Positions 9,534 through 20,200 of a DNA stretch of 64,000 bases are shown here, piece by piece. The stretch covers positions 1,829,001 through 1,893,000 of the forward strand of contig NZ_CP045644.1 in NCBI RefSeq assembly GCF_009498455.1. The letters are read 5' to 3'. The notes below the pieces were generated by a model. It did not search any database, was not told where the DNA came from, and saw nothing but the letters and a program-made list of their open reading frames with translations. The stretch is from Variovorax paradoxus (GTDB taxonomy: Bacteria; Pseudomonadota; Gammaproteobacteria; Burkholderiales; Burkholderiaceae_C). Every line of letters starts with the position of its first letter. Position 1 is the stretch's first letter. The position numbers and the translations under genes are program-made.

Positions 9534-10450
9534 GAAGCCTTGCCCTCCAACGCCTTCCACAGTTCGTCGCTCCAGCCCTTCATCAGGCTCGACAGGCTGG
9601 TACCTTGTGCGACAGCCTTCCATGTGTCCGACAGATCGGGATGTTGGTAGAAGTTGTCGCCACAGGTCAGCGAGAGCACCACGAACTGCAGCCGGTCGGG
9701 GTTGCCTGCCACGTGCAGGTGGGTGGCGACCTCGAGCGCGCGCTGGAGCCGCTGATGAAACGCCGCCCGGCCGGTCTGCGGGACCAGCTGCGACACCGTC
9801 TCGAGCAACTGCGCAAAGATACCGTCGGCCTCCGAGGCATCCAGAAGCGCTGCGAATTGTGTTGCGTCGAGTTCGAGATGATCGCCGGCACCAGCAGCAC
9901 CTTCGTCCCCGGCAGCGGCAAGCCAGTTGCCGACCGAGGCACCGCTGCGATCGAACCACTGCCATTGCGCAATGGCTTGGGCCACACGCTGTGTCTGAGG
10001 CACGGACAGCGCGGCCAGCAGCGTGGGAAGCACGCGCGCATCGCCCATTCGGCAGTGCAGCTTCAGGCCATCGTGTCGCGCCTGGGCAAGGTAGCCGAAG
10101 CAGGCCTGCAAGTGCGCAACGGAATGGCTGGACGCGAGCCAGCTGAATGCAGGAGCCGCCGGGTCGATCGTGGCGAGGCGCCGCAAGCCTTCGGCGCGCA
10201 CCTCGTCATCGTCTCGTGGCAGTTCCAGCAACTGCGGTCCCTGCGCACCGTAGGCCTCCAGCGGTGTGTTGGCCAGTGCATTGACATGCGTCCACCCGTT
10301 GCGGCGCAGCACCGACGCCAGGCGTGCCGGGTCCAGCAACGCCGCATCGATCAGCAGCCAGAGGCCGAAGGGTGAGGGTTGGGCGTCGGCCATCGCTTGC
10401 ACGGCGTGGGCAAGGTGGACGGGGTCGATCGGATCGGTCGCGAATTCCAA
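9530..10450 (-). CDS. DUF4123 domain protein (T6SS effector adaptor/chaperone)
   Basis: A 306-residue DUF4123 protein, the Tap/TEC class of adaptors that load an effector onto its VgrG. The N-terminal half contains the family pattern (L-W-L-L-I-D-A-A-L-L-D near residue 30, A-F-S-W-L-A-S near 100). The only start compatible with the frame is a TTG at 10450, ten bases past the vgrG stop. Its position between vgrG and a lipoprotein/phospholipase set is the standard layout for an adaptor, so its client is probably the DUF2235 phospholipase. It is cytoplasmic, with no membrane segment. Confidence 0.85.
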   Translation of the reverse strand: MEFATDPIDPVHLAHAVQAMADAQPSPFGLWLLIDAALLDPARLASVLRRNGWTHVNALANTPLEAYGAQGPQLLELPRDDDEVRAEGLRRLATIDPAAPAFSWLASSHSVAHLQACFGYLAQARHDGLKLHCRMGDARVLPTLLAALSVPQTQRVAQAIAQWQWFDRSGASVGNWLAAAGDEGAAGAGDHLELDATQFAALLDASEADGIFAQLLETVSQLVPQTGRAAFHQRLQRALEVATHLHVAGNPDRLQFVVLSLTCGDNFYQHPDLSDTWKAVAQGTSLSSLMKGWSDELWKALEGKAS

Positions 10451-10460
10451 CGCAACACTC

Positions 10461-13439
10461 TCACTGCAAGGCGGAGAAGGGGGCTCCGCTTTGTGCCGCC
10501 TTCAGCATGCACTCGATGCAGATGCTCTGCGGGAACAGCGGCAGTCCATACGGCGAGCTTGTCGGCCCCGCCAGCTTCCGCTGCACCGCGTGATACGTGA
10601 TCTTCCCCGGCGCCTCGAAGGTGATGTCCCCATCCTGCAGCGTGATCGACGCGCCCTGCGCCGTCGCGATGCGGATCTTCTTCTTGGCCGCGAACTCCAC
10701 CGTCTGGTCGGTGCTGGCGATCTTCAGCGCCTCCTTGGCCTGGATGCGCAGCTCGTCGTGCTGCGCCTGGAAGTCCAGGTCGTCATTGCCTGCGATGACT
10801 GACAGGCCCGCGTCAGCATCGGCCTTCTGCGCCCCGGCCAGCAGCCCGATGGCCTGTCCGCTGTGCACGCGCAGCACGTCGGCCAGTGCCAGGTTGATGT
10901 CACCACCACTGGCCAGCGTGGCGGTCTCGCCGCTGAGGATCTGCAGCTGTTGGCCTGCGACCATGGCCAGGCCACCGCGTGCGGCCAGCGCGATCACGGC
11001 ATCGCTCGTGTGCGGCACCTTGCCTTCGCCGGTGGCGATGGCTTTGTCTGCTGCGTCGGCGTAGGCGGTGTCGAGCGCATCGGCCGTCACCATGCCGCTG
11101 GCGGTGTGCTCCATTGCGGCGTAGGGGGCGCGCTCCTTGTCGAGTTGCGATTCGTCGGCCTTGTTCGAACCGATGTGCCCGGCCAGCTGCACGGTCTCGT
11201 GGGTCTTGGCCGCATCGCTCAGCGCCTGCCCCAGCTGCTGCACCTGCTTGAGCAGCGCCATGCCGGCGGCGAAGTCGCCCACGGGTTCCAGCTTCTGGCC
11301 GCCTGCGCCGTGGTACGTGCTCAGTAGCACGCCCTTGCCGCCGCGCAGGGCGGCGTAGCCGTCGGTGCGCAGCTCCAGCCCCTGGCCTCGGAAGCTGCCC
11401 CGGAAGTTGTCGGCCTGATGGATCAGGTGGCCCAGGTTCAGCTGGCTGTGGGCGGTGCTCGCATGCAACTGCACGCGCAGCTGCTGGTTCGAATCGTCGA
11501 ACACCAGCTGGCTGAAGCCCTCGCCGCCGAACTCCTTGGTCTTGAAGCCGCTCAGGGCGGCCGCGTTGCGGTGGCCCTTGTCGTCGGCGCTGGCGCCGTG
11601 CCAGGGCGGGGCGTGGCCTGCCGCGAGGTTGGCCTGTGCGCTGGGGGAGGCGTTGCCAGCCTGGGCGAAGACGTCGTTGTCGTTCTCGCTGTTCTCACTG
11701 CCTCGCGATGCGCCGCCGGGCGTGGGGGCGATGCCGCCATCGCCGCGGCCGTTGTACAGCGCGCCGATGATGACGGGCTGGTCCACATCGAGGTCGACGA
11801 ACTTGACCAGCACTTCCTGGCCGATGCGCGGCAGCCACTGCCAGCCCATGCCGGGGCCCGCCTGGCGCTGGGCCACGCGGATCCATCGGGTGCTGCGGTT
11901 GTCCTGGGCGCTGTCGCCGTTTTCATTTGACCCGCTCTGCCAGTGGAAGCGCACGCGCACGTCGCCGCGGTCGTTGCAGTACAGCTCGTCGGCGCCGTTG
12001 GGCGAGGTCTCGCCCGAAGGGCCGACCACGATGGCGCTGTGCACGCCGCTGGCCGTAGGTTTTGCGTGCAGGCGGGCACCATCGGCCGCAGCCAGCGCGG
12101 GGCGCCAGGGGCGCGGCACGTGCACGCCCGAGAAGCTGTTGGCGTAGCCCTGCGCTTGAGCAGTTGCGAGGTTCTGGGGCTGCGGATGGATGTCGTTGTC
12201 TGCGTTCGTTGCTGCAGACACCAGTCCGAACACGTTGGACTCGGCCGTCACCGGTGCGCACGGCTGGTCGAACACCAGGTGTTCCGCCAGCTCGCCCAGC
12301 TGCGCCGCAATCGATGCTGCCGTGTCCTTGGGCAGGTTGTTGATGCCCACATGCTCGACCGTGTCCAGCAGCAGCGCAGGCTTGGCCTGTAGGCCCAATG
12401 CAGGCGCATCGTCGATCTCGATGCGCGTGCCCGCACGCAAGGTGCGCACGGTGCTGTGGCCCAGCATCACGTCGGCGCGGCATTCGGCCGCTTCCATCAT
12501 CAGGGCGGCGTAGCGCTCCAGCGTGCGGTTGGTGTCCCAGCCGCGGCTGCGGTCGTTCAGTCCGAGCACGTCGTCGTACTCCAGGCGCGGGGCGTTCTTG
12601 CCGCCCACCGGAAAGCGCGCCGGCGCGCTGCCTGCGAGCTGGCGCTTGCCGTCGACGTTCCAGGCGCTCAGGTGCACCTGCGCCACCGACTGGCGCATGC
12701 GGCGCACCAGCGCCTGCACGGCGTCGCTGCGCTCCTGCGAGCTCTTGCGGTGGAAGCGAACGGGCGAGCCGACGTCGGCGGGCTGGGTGTCGTTCGACGA
12801 AAAGATCACGAGCTTGTGGCCCATGGGGGCCTTGGCGTCTTCCTCGGTGCGCCAGGCCAGGCCCTCTTCGGCCAGCAGGCGCGAGAAGAAGTCGAAGTCG
12901 CTCTCTCGGTACTGCGTGCAGTAGGTGCGCACGGGCGCATCGGCGAGGAAGCCGTTCACTTCGGAAGAGAAGGCCCAGCTGCCCGCATCCGCATACGGCG
13001 CCAGCACGCGTTCGATGATGTCGGCGACGCTGCGTTGCTGGAAGACCTGGCTGCGGCCTTGCTGGGTGGCCAGCCAGAGCCAGGGCACCAAGGTCAGGCG
13101 GTAGCGGGCCAGGCCGCCATCGGAGCCCAGCGATTCGACGGCGCGGATCAATCCGGTGCGCTTTGCGAGCGAGCCATTGGCCAGCACGGTGACCAACGTC
13201 AGTGGTTGGTCAATCAGCGAAGACAACGCCAGGTCCGCGCGAAGGCTCAGGCACACGATGCGCAGCTCGAACAGCTGCGACACCGCCTCGCGCTGCACCC
13301 AGCCTTCCACGCGCAAGGCGTCGATGCTCTCGCGGGCTGCAGATGAAGAGGATGAAGCAGCGCTGGGTGCTTCGAGGCGATAAAGCCGCGCCGCCTGGCT
13401 CAGCTCGGCCCACAGGGCGCTGCGATCAGCGGAAGGCAT
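10461..13439 (-). CDS. vgrG: VgrG tip protein (TssI), Tle1-module copy
   Basis: A 992-residue VgrG spike protein. Residues about 45-450 are the gp27-like base with the L-A-E-E-G-L motif after Y-R-E-S-D-F-D-F; residues about 475-600 hold the OB-fold gp5 region ([28 protein letters not shown]); then a DUF2345 beta-helix extends almost to the end. The C-terminal extension after the helix is short (about 35 residues, with C-I-E-C). It starts the cargo order vgrG, DUF4123, lipoproteins, phospholipase. The long opposite-strand frames here are codon-bias shadows. Confidence 0.95.
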   Translation of the reverse strand: MPSADRSALWAELSQAARLYRLEAPSAASSSSSAARESIDALRVEGWVQREAVSQLFELRIVCLSLRADLALSSLIDQPLTLVTVLANGSLAKRTGLIRAVESLGSDGGLARYRLTLVPWLWLATQQGRSQVFQQRSVADIIERVLAPYADAGSWAFSSEVNGFLADAPVRTYCTQYRESDFDFFSRLLAEEGLAWRTEEDAKAPMGHKLVIFSSNDTQPADVGSPVRFHRKSSQERSDAVQALVRRMRQSVAQVHLSAWNVDGKRQLAGSAPARFPVGGKNAPRLEYDDVLGLNDRSRGWDTNRTLERYAALMMEAAECRADVMLGHSTVRTLRAGTRIEIDDAPALGLQAKPALLLDTVEHVGINNLPKDTAASIAAQLGELAEHLVFDQPCAPVTAESNVFGLVSAATNADNDIHPQPQNLATAQAQGYANSFSGVHVPRPWRPALAAADGARLHAKPTASGVHSAIVVGPSGETSPNGADELYCNDRGDVRVRFHWQSGSNENGDSAQDNRSTRWIRVAQRQAGPGMGWQWLPRIGQEVLVKFVDLDVDQPVIIGALYNGRGDGGIAPTPGGASRGSENSENDNDVFAQAGNASPSAQANLAAGHAPPWHGASADDKGHRNAAALSGFKTKEFGGEGFSQLVFDDSNQQLRVQLHASTAHSQLNLGHLIHQADNFRGSFRGQGLELRTDGYAALRGGKGVLLSTYHGAGGQKLEPVGDFAAGMALLKQVQQLGQALSDAAKTHETVQLAGHIGSNKADESQLDKERAPYAAMEHTASGMVTADALDTAYADAADKAIATGEGKVPHTSDAVIALAARGGLAMVAGQQLQILSGETATLASGGDINLALADVLRVHSGQAIGLLAGAQKADADAGLSVIAGNDDLDFQAQHDELRIQAKEALKIASTDQTVEFAAKKKIRIATAQGASITLQDGDITFEAPGKITYHAVQRKLAGPTSSPYGLPLFPQSICIECMLKAAQSGAPFSALQ

Positions 13440-13463
13440 CGGGAATTCGCTCGGTTCGGAGGT

Positions 13464-14285
13464 TCAAGGCTTGCAAGGCGCGCCGGGCTTGCAGTCCGCC
13501 GTGGCAGCAGTGGCCTGCGCGGACGGTGCGGGGTCGGAGGTCTTGCTGCGCTTGAGCAGTGCGGTCAGCAGGTCCGTGTCGGGATCGGGTCCCTTCGGAC
13601 GCGCCGCTGTCTGCGTGAGATTGGCGCGCGTCGCGGGCTTGGTCGCCTTGCTGCTGTTGGCTGCGGTCTTGACGGGCTTGCTGTTCGTGGCCGTGCGCAC
13701 CGACTTCTTGGAACCCGAGGCGATGCGCTCCGGCTGCTTCTTCGCGGCGACGTTGGCTTTGCTGTCAGCACCTGACTTTTTCGCAGGCGACGCAGCTGCA
13801 ACGCGCGCAGGCTTTGCGGTCGGCGGCACGGCCATGGGTTGTGCACCGATCGCAGCGAACGGCGTGGAAGCCGGTTGCTGTTGTTGTGGCTGCTGCAGTG
13901 GCGGCGGCGTGCTGTCGCCTTCGACGATGCGCGCAGGCGTCGGCTCCGGCGCAGCGGCTGCGACAGGTGCCGCAGGCTTCGGTGGTTCGACCGCAACAGG
14001 CGCGGCCACCGGCGCAGGCGGCACAGCTGCAACGGTGATCGCTGTATCCGCACGCTTCGATTGCAGGTGGTAGGTCGTGGCCCCCGCCACGCCGACCAGC
14101 ACCGCGACCGAAGCCCACACGCCGGGCCGCGCAAGAAAGGAACGCGCGCCGCTCTCGCGGCCACCGAGCTGTGCGAGCACACGCGTGGATTCGGCTCCGG
14201 GTGCGGCGGTCGATGTGGCCGCGGTGGGGGCGCTCGAACCGAGCAGGCTCGGTCGGTCCTTGTGGGCGTCTGACGCGCCCATCAT
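13464..14285 (-). CDS. proline/alanine-rich single-pass membrane protein, unknown function
   Basis: A 273-residue protein not recognised as a known family. Residues about 48-70 form one transmembrane helix (G-V-W-A-S-V-A-V-L-V-G-V-A-G-A), preceded by a short cytoplasmic part. The rest is low-complexity: alternating A/P/V (about 80-130), a Q/P run, then a lysine/alanine/threonine-rich histone-like stretch (about 175-240), and a tail with two cysteines (C-K-P-G-A-P-C-K-P). It could span the periplasm like a TonB- or FimV-type linker. It lies 24 bases upstream of vgrG on the same strand and diverges from the T6SS unit, so a T6SS role is plausible but unproven. Confidence 0.6.
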   Translation of the reverse strand: MMGASDAHKDRPSLLGSSAPTAATSTAAPGAESTRVLAQLGGRESGARSFLARPGVWASVAVLVGVAGATTYHLQSKRADTAITVAAVPPAPVAAPVAVEPPKPAAPVAAAAPEPTPARIVEGDSTPPPLQQPQQQQPASTPFAAIGAQPMAVPPTAKPARVAAASPAKKSGADSKANVAAKKQPERIASGSKKSVRTATNSKPVKTAANSSKATKPATRANLTQTAARPKGPDPDTDLLTALLKRSKTSDPAPSAQATAATADCKPGAPCKP

Positions 14286-14445
14286 GGATGGGTGGTCCGG
14301 CTGGCTGCGGGCATGTGTTTTCTCCCCTCGGCTTTATGTGGCGCGATCAACGCGATATCGCAATTGGGATGCAACTGGGCGTTGCGTGCGATGGGTTCAA
14401 ATTTTTGAGCGACTCATACAATTGAGTCGCTCTCATTGAACACCG
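14286..14445. promoter_or_regulatory. divergent intergenic region with a perfect 26-base inverted repeat
   Basis: This 160-base, rather AT-rich gap separates the minus-strand vgrG module from the plus-strand tagX-tssM unit, so it should contain promoters in both directions. At 14407-14432 lies a perfect inverted repeat with arms GAGCGACTCA and TGAGTCGCTC around a TACAAT loop. No T-run follows on either strand, so it is not a classical terminator; it is more likely an operator or a hairpin in the tagX leader. No convincing -35/-10 pair could be chosen by eye. Confidence 0.5.
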
Positions 14446-15288
14446 TTGATCTTCTTCACTCTCTTTTGTTATTTTGCCTTGATGGTGGCTGCACTTGCCA
14501 TCTTCTTGTTCCCTTCTTTTCGTGACCGTGTGTTGCGAGCGACGGTCTCCATTTCTACTGCTATTGCATTCTTTTTTATTGGAATAGGACGCCGCCTCGG
14601 TTTTGTGTCCGAAGCAAGTTTTCAGTTGATGCGCGAGAGTGGCTCAGGAGTGCGTACTTTTGCCGTAAGGCATCGCTACTTGTTGTTGTCGGGCATGGGC
14701 CTGCTTATCGTGCCGGTGTTGTTAAGTGTGACTTTCGGAAGTGGCCGCGTTCTCTTCTTCGATGACTGGGCTGCGACAAGCGACCCGAAAATCGAGGCCT
14801 TGCTCCAAGGCGAGCAGCTGGTGCCGCCGCAGCCGTTGCCGCCCGAGGTGTTTGCCACTGCAGAGGTCGAGCAGATTCGTCCGCTGACGAAAGAAGGCAG
14901 TCGGGACTGGGCTGCGCTCGATGTGGACTTTCGTAATCGTTTGCTGCTCGTCTACAAGATCATGAAAGAAAAGCACGGCTACGACCTCGCATTGCTCGAG
15001 GGTTATCGCAGCCCGGAACGACAAGCCAAACTTGCTGCATTGGGCAATACAGTGACCATGGCAAAGGCGAATCAAAGCTATCATCAGTATGGACTTGCGG
15101 CAGACAACGCGTTCTATCGCAATGGCAAGCTGGTGATCTCTGAAAAAGATCCATGGGCCATGGAAGGCTATCGCCTCTATGGCGAAGCGGCCGAGTCCGT
15201 GGGCTTGGTGTGGGGTGGTCGATGGTCCTTCAGGGACTACGGTCACGTGGAGTACCGCAAGCCGGGATTTAAATTGTCACGCAACTGA
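14446..15288 (+). CDS. M15 family peptidoglycan peptidase, TagX-like T6SS accessory
   Basis: A 280-residue membrane-anchored M15 (VanY/endolysin type) metallopeptidase. Hydrophobic segments at about 3-45 and 83-103 anchor it; the catalytic domain occupies about 155-280 with L-E-G-Y-R-S-P-E-R-Q, the zinc-ligand motif S-Y-H-Q-Y-G-L-A-A-D and the final G-H-V-E-Y. In Acinetobacter the M15-like TagX cuts peptidoglycan to let the T6SS cross the wall, and its gene sits in the T6SS cluster; position and fold suggest the same role. The start is uncertain: the frame opens with TTG at 14446 after an upstream stop, there is no clear ribosome site, and an ATG exists at 14482. Confidence 0.8.
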   Translation: MIFFTLFCYFALMVAALAIFLFPSFRDRVLRATVSISTAIAFFFIGIGRRLGFVSEASFQLMRESGSGVRTFAVRHRYLLLSGMGLLIVPVLLSVTFGSGRVLFFDDWAATSDPKIEALLQGEQLVPPQPLPPEVFATAEVEQIRPLTKEGSRDWAALDVDFRNRLLLVYKIMKEKHGYDLALLEGYRSPERQAKLAALGNTVTMAKANQSYHQYGLAADNAFYRNGKLVISEKDPWAMEGYRLYGEAAESVGLVWGGRWSFRDYGHVEYRKPGFKLSRN

Positions 15289-15347
15289 ATGCCGGAGCGA
15301 CACCTGTCGCATCGGCACACCACGAGGCAATCAAGGGGGGAGTTCGA

Positions 15348-15641
15348 ATGGGTGAGGATCAACCCGACGCCGACAACGATCGGCCGTGGATCGTTCTGCA
15401 TGACAAGACCGACCACGGCGGCTTCGTGATCACCGCGTCCGAAAACACAAGCATCGACGACCGGCGCGTGGCGCGCATCGGCGACATGGTGTCGTGCCCA
15501 CGGCCCGGCCATGGCATCAACCCCATCGTGACAGGCAGCGACTGCGTCACGCTCGACGGCCGACGCGTGGCGCGCCACGGCGACCGGGCGGCCTGCGGCT
15601 GCAGGTTGCTGTCCAGCCAGATCGCTTCCGCGTCCGAATGA
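15348..15641 (+). CDS. PAAR domain protein (T6SS spike tip)
   Basis: A 97-residue stand-alone PAAR protein that sharpens the VgrG spike. It has the spaced PAAR pattern: A-R-I-G-D-M-V-S-C-P, then D-G-R-R-V-A-R-H-G-D, with candidate zinc-binding Cys and His residues. A strong ribosome site (AAGGGGGGAG) precedes the ATG by about five bases. There is no effector domain attached, so it should serve as a structural tip for any of the three VgrGs encoded here. It is followed by the membrane protein before tssM. Confidence 0.88.
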   Translation: MGEDQPDADNDRPWIVLHDKTDHGGFVITASENTSIDDRRVARIGDMVSCPRPGHGINPIVTGSDCVTLDGRRVARHGDRAACGCRLLSSQIASASE

Positions 15642-15731
15642 CGGCGGCGCGTCCTTCTTCGGCTGCAGGCATGGCATGCGGTCGCGCGACCGCGTGCGTG
15701 CGCTCGTGACAAAGGCCGCCACGGGTTCCTG

Positions 15732-17204
15732 ATGCTGGCGCGACTGATCAAGCCCGTTCTCTTGGCCTGCGCCGTGTTCCTCACGGTGTGGGTGCTCGTG
15801 ATCGTCTACTGGCAGTACACGGCGCGCATGCCGAGCACGAGCGACATCGCGCTCTACCTCGTGGTGCTGCCGCTCGCGTTGATGCTCTTCTATGTCGTGC
15901 TGCGCCGCATCTTCACGGCCGCACCTGCTGCTGCGCTGCCCGTGGCTGGCGCGACAGTGGCCGCTGGCGGCGCCGCCTCATCGAATGCCGCGACACCCGA
16001 CGCCTCGCAAGAGCGCCTGCAGATGGCCGTGCTCGCCTTCGCCCTTCGCACGCCGCGCGGCAGCGATGCCGACACGGTGGCCACAGCGATCGAGCAGGCG
16101 CAGACACCCGAGCTCGTTCCCGAGCTGCGCGACGGCGAAGGCTTCCCCGTCATCGCGGGCCGTGTCGAAGGCATCGACGAGAACGAACTGCGCGAGCACC
16201 TGCGCGAAAGCCTGCAACCCGCCGGCGAAGCTTTCGATGTCGATGCGCTGCCCGACGACCGGCTGCGCGCCCTCCACCTCATGTCCGATGTGCTGCAGGA
16301 GCTGCTCATCGCCGCCACCGAGGCGATCGCGAACGCCGGTGATGCGCTCTCGGTGCGCGCGCCCGGGCGCTTCGTCTCCAGCGGCGGCGTCATCCCGGGG
16401 CCGGCGGCGGCGCCGCAACTGAATGTCTCGCTGCTGTTGCCGGGCGCATGGACCGAGAGCGAACGCGTGATCGCCACGCAGTGGGTGCAGCAGCGCGTGC
16501 GCGAAGGCGATGCGTCGCAGCGCTGGCATGTCGACTGCTTCAAGAGTGAAGACGGCGTGTCCGGCATGGCGTTGCTCGACCGCATCAGCCTGTCGCTGCA
16601 CCGCGAGCAGCGGCCCGCGCTGTGGATCGCGCTGGCGGCCGACTCCTCGGTGTCCGAGGCGAGCATCGCGCGCTGGGAGGCCGAGGGCCTGCTGTACACC
16701 GCCACGCGCCGCAAGGGCCGCGTGCCCGGCGAAGCCGCCGCGGGCCTGCTGCTCGTGCGCGCCGACGATGTGCTGCTGGCACCGGCCGGTGCCGTGCGGC
16801 TGTCGCGCAGCGCAAGCGGCCAGCGCGAAGCGTCGGCCGACACGGCGCGCACGCCCGATGCGAGCCTGCTCGATCGCTTTGCCCAACACCTGCTGACCAT
16901 ATCGTCGCTCGACACCGCCCAGGTCGACTGGGTCGTGAGCGACGCCGACCACCGCACCAGCCGCGTCACCGAAGTGGCCAGGCTCGTGCAGGAGCGGTTG
17001 CCGCATGTGCCGTTCGAAAACAACCTGTCCGTCTGCGCCACCCTGGGTCACCTGGGGGCCGCGGCCGACATGAGCGCCGTCGTGCTCGCGTGCCACCTGG
17101 CCGCGCGCGATGCGCGGCACGTGCTCGCCATTTCCGTGCAGGACGCGCACGCCCGAACGGCCTTGCTGGCCGGCCCGGCGAGCCTCGCGTCACCCGCTAC
17201 TTAA
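15732..17204 (+). CDS. T6SS-linked membrane protein of unknown function upstream of tssM
   Basis: A 490-residue protein without a function I can name. Two transmembrane helices lie at the N-terminus (about 7-27 and 38-60); an alanine-rich linker follows, then a soluble domain of about 400 residues with a conserved-looking centre (L-N-V-S-L-L-L-P-G-A-W) and a C-terminal V-L-A-C-H-L-A-A-R-D. The two helices would place the large domain in the cytoplasm. It sits between the PAAR gene and tssM, 24 bases ahead of tssM, and so is probably part of, or a partner to, the membrane complex. Confidence 0.7.
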   Translation: MLARLIKPVLLACAVFLTVWVLVIVYWQYTARMPSTSDIALYLVVLPLALMLFYVVLRRIFTAAPAAALPVAGATVAAGGAASSNAATPDASQERLQMAVLAFALRTPRGSDADTVATAIEQAQTPELVPELRDGEGFPVIAGRVEGIDENELREHLRESLQPAGEAFDVDALPDDRLRALHLMSDVLQELLIAATEAIANAGDALSVRAPGRFVSSGGVIPGPAAAPQLNVSLLLPGAWTESERVIATQWVQQRVREGDASQRWHVDCFKSEDGVSGMALLDRISLSLHREQRPALWIALAADSSVSEASIARWEAEGLLYTATRRKGRVPGEAAAGLLLVRADDVLLAPAGAVRLSRSASGQREASADTARTPDASLLDRFAQHLLTISSLDTAQVDWVVSDADHRTSRVTEVARLVQERLPHVPFENNLSVCATLGHLGAAADMSAVVLACHLAARDARHVLAISVQDAHARTALLAGPASLASPAT

Positions 17205-17228
17205 ACAGGACCGATTCCAGAAACTTCT

Positions 17229-20200
17229 ATGCGGCGATTCTTCAGTTTCCTGGCCGATCCGCGCACCTTGTCGGTGATCGGCGCCATCGCGCTCGGCGCG
17301 TTCCTGCTGCTCGGGGCACAGACGCTCGAAGTCGGCGCGATCTGGGCTGTCGGCATCTTCGTGGTGCTGCTGCTGTTGTGGCTGCTCGTGTGGTTCGTGC
17401 GGCGCATGCGCACGCGCGCGGCCAACCGCAAGCTCGGCGACATGCTCGAGGACCAGGCCGACGCGGCCGTGCGTGACAGCGACCCCGAGCGCAAGGCCGA
17501 GATCGACGAGCTGCGCGGGCGCATGGTCGAGGCCGTCAAGACCATCAAGACCTCGAAGATCGGGCAGATGTCGGGCAGCGAGGCGCTGTACGAGCTGCCC
17601 TGGTACATGGTCATCGGCAACCCGGCGGCGGGCAAGAGCAGCGCCATCCTGAACTCGGGCCTGCAGTTCCCGTTCGCCGACAAGGGCAACGCGGTGATCC
17701 AGGGCATCGGCGGCACGCGCAACTGCGACTGGTTCTTCACCACCGAAGGCATCGTGCTCGACACGGCGGGCCGCTATTCCATTCACCAGGAAGACCGCAA
17801 GGAGTGGTTCGGCTTCCTGGACCTGCTCAAGAAGTACCGGCCGAAGGCGCCCATCAACGGCATCATCATCACGGCGAGCATTCCCGAGCTGATCGGCAGC
17901 CGGCCCGACTTCGCCATTCAGCTGGCCAAGAACCTGCGCCAGCGCATGCAGGAACTCACCGAGCGGCTCGAGGTGTTCGCGCCGGTCTACGTGATGTTCA
18001 CCAAGGCCGACCTGATCACCGGCTTTGCAGAATTTTTCGGCGACAGCGACAAGATGGAGCGCGACCGCGTGTGGGGCGCCTCGCTGCCCTACGACGGCGA
18101 CGAGAAGCAGGACGCCGTGGCGCTGTTCGACAAGCGCTTCGACGAGCTCTACATGGGTCTGAAGGAAATCAGCGTCTCGCACTTCGCGAACCACCGCAGC
18201 AGCGATCCGTCGCCCGAACTGCTGATCTTTCCGCTCGAGTTCGCGGCCATCAAGCCCGCGTTGCGCGCCTTCCTGGCCACGCTGTTCGAGAGCAACCCGT
18301 TCCAGCACAAGCCGGTGTTCCGCGGCTTCTACTTCACCAGCGCCTTGCAAGAGGGCACGATGCGCAGCCTGTCGACCGAGCGCATCGCCAAGCGCTTCGG
18401 GCTCACGCTGAGCAACGCGGCCACCAAGTCGAAGGAAATCTATTCGCAGAACGGGTTCTTCCTGCGCGACCTGTTTTCCAAGGTGATCTTTGCCGACAAG
18501 AAGACGGTGCGGCAGTTCTCCAGTCCCGTGAAGGCGCGCGTGCGCTACGTGAGCTTCTTCGCGTTCGTCACCGTGCTGGGCCTGCTGCTCGGCGGCTGGA
18601 CGTGGTCGTACCTCGGCAACCGCCAGCTGGTGGAGAACGTGCAGGCCGACCTCGACAAGGTGGTCAAGCTGCAAGCCAGCGACAACGGCCTGCGCACGCG
18701 CTTCGAGGCGCTGAACATCCTGCAGGACCGCATCGAGCAGCTCGAGAAATTCCGCAACGACCGGCCGCTGTCGCTGTCGCTGGGCCTGTACCAGGGCAAC
18801 CAGCTCGAAGACAAGCTCGTGGCCGAGTACTACGGCGGCGTGAAGCAGCTCATGCTCGCGCCGGTGTCGGACAACCTGCAGGCCTTCCTGCGCGACGTCA
18901 ACGCACACCCCGATCGCCTGAAGCGCGCCGATGCGGTGGCCGCGCTGACGGGCGGCACCGCGCCTGCGCCGTTGCCGGTCGCCAGTGCCGCGACCCCCAC
19001 GGCGCCCGCCGCAGTGCCGGAAGGCGGCGGCCTGTATGCCGGCTCTTCGCCGGCCGATGTGCAGGACGCCTACAACGCGCTCAAGACCTACCTCATGCTG
19101 TCCGACAAGCGGCAGGTGGAAACGGCCCACCTCACCGACCAGATCTCGCGCTTCTGGCGCGGCTGGCTCGAGAGCAACCGCGGCGACATGCCGCGTGCGG
19201 CGGTCATCCGTGACGCCGAACGCATGATCACCTTCTACCTGCGCCGCGTGGGCGACGACAACTGGCCCGCGCTGGCCGACACCAACCTGGCGCTGGTCGA
19301 GCAGACGCGCGACAACCTGCGCCGCGTGGTGCGCGGCATGCCGGCGCGCGAACGCGTGTACGCCGAAATCAAGGCGCGCGCCTCGACGCGCTTCGCGCCG
19401 ATGACCGTGGCACGCATCCTCGGGGCCACGGCCGGTGGTGCCGAGAGCGAAGGCACGCTGGCCGGCAGCGTCGCCATCTCGGGCGCGTTCACGCGCGAGG
19501 CCTGGCAGCAGTACGTGGACGATGCGATCCGCGACGCCGCCAACAAGGAGACATCGAGCAAGGACTGGGTGCTCAACGTCGCCGGCAACGACGACCTGAC
19601 GCTCGAAGGCAGCCCGGAGCAGATCCGCAAGACGCTGGCCACCATGTACAAGCTGGAGTACGCCAAGGAGTGGCAGCGCTTCCTGCAGGGCATTGCGGTG
19701 AAGGACATGGGCAGCTTCGAGCAGGCCGTGGTCGCGATGAACCAGCTCGGCGATCCGCAGAACTCGCCGATCCGCAAGGTCTTCGACACGGTGTATGACC
19801 AGACCTCGTGGGACAACCCCTCGCTGGTCAATGCCGGCCTGCAGCAGGCGCGCACCGGGGCCTTCAACTGGTTCAAGCGCCTCTTCAGCCGCGCCACGCC
19901 CTCGCAGGTCAACGTGAACGTCGACCTCAACGGCGGTGCCACGGAAATTCCGATGGGTCCGATCGGCCGCGAGTTCGCGGGCGTGGCGCGCCTGGTGGTC
20001 GAGCGCGACAACACCTCGCTGCTGCGCGGCTACCTGGGCACGCTGTCGAAGCTGCGCGGGCGCTTCAACCAGATCAAGAACCAGGGCGACCCCGGACCGG
20101 GCGCGCGCCAGCTCATGCAGCAGACGCTGGAGGGCAACGGCTCCGAGCTGGCCGACGCGCTCAAGTACGTCGACGAGCAGATGCTCACCGGCATGGACGC

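Noticed and set aside
9057..9965. Long 302-residue frame for the first DUF3304 lipoprotein
   Set aside because: The first 144 residues are an off-phase read of the DUF4123 gene; the signal peptide and ATGA overlap fix the start at 9533.
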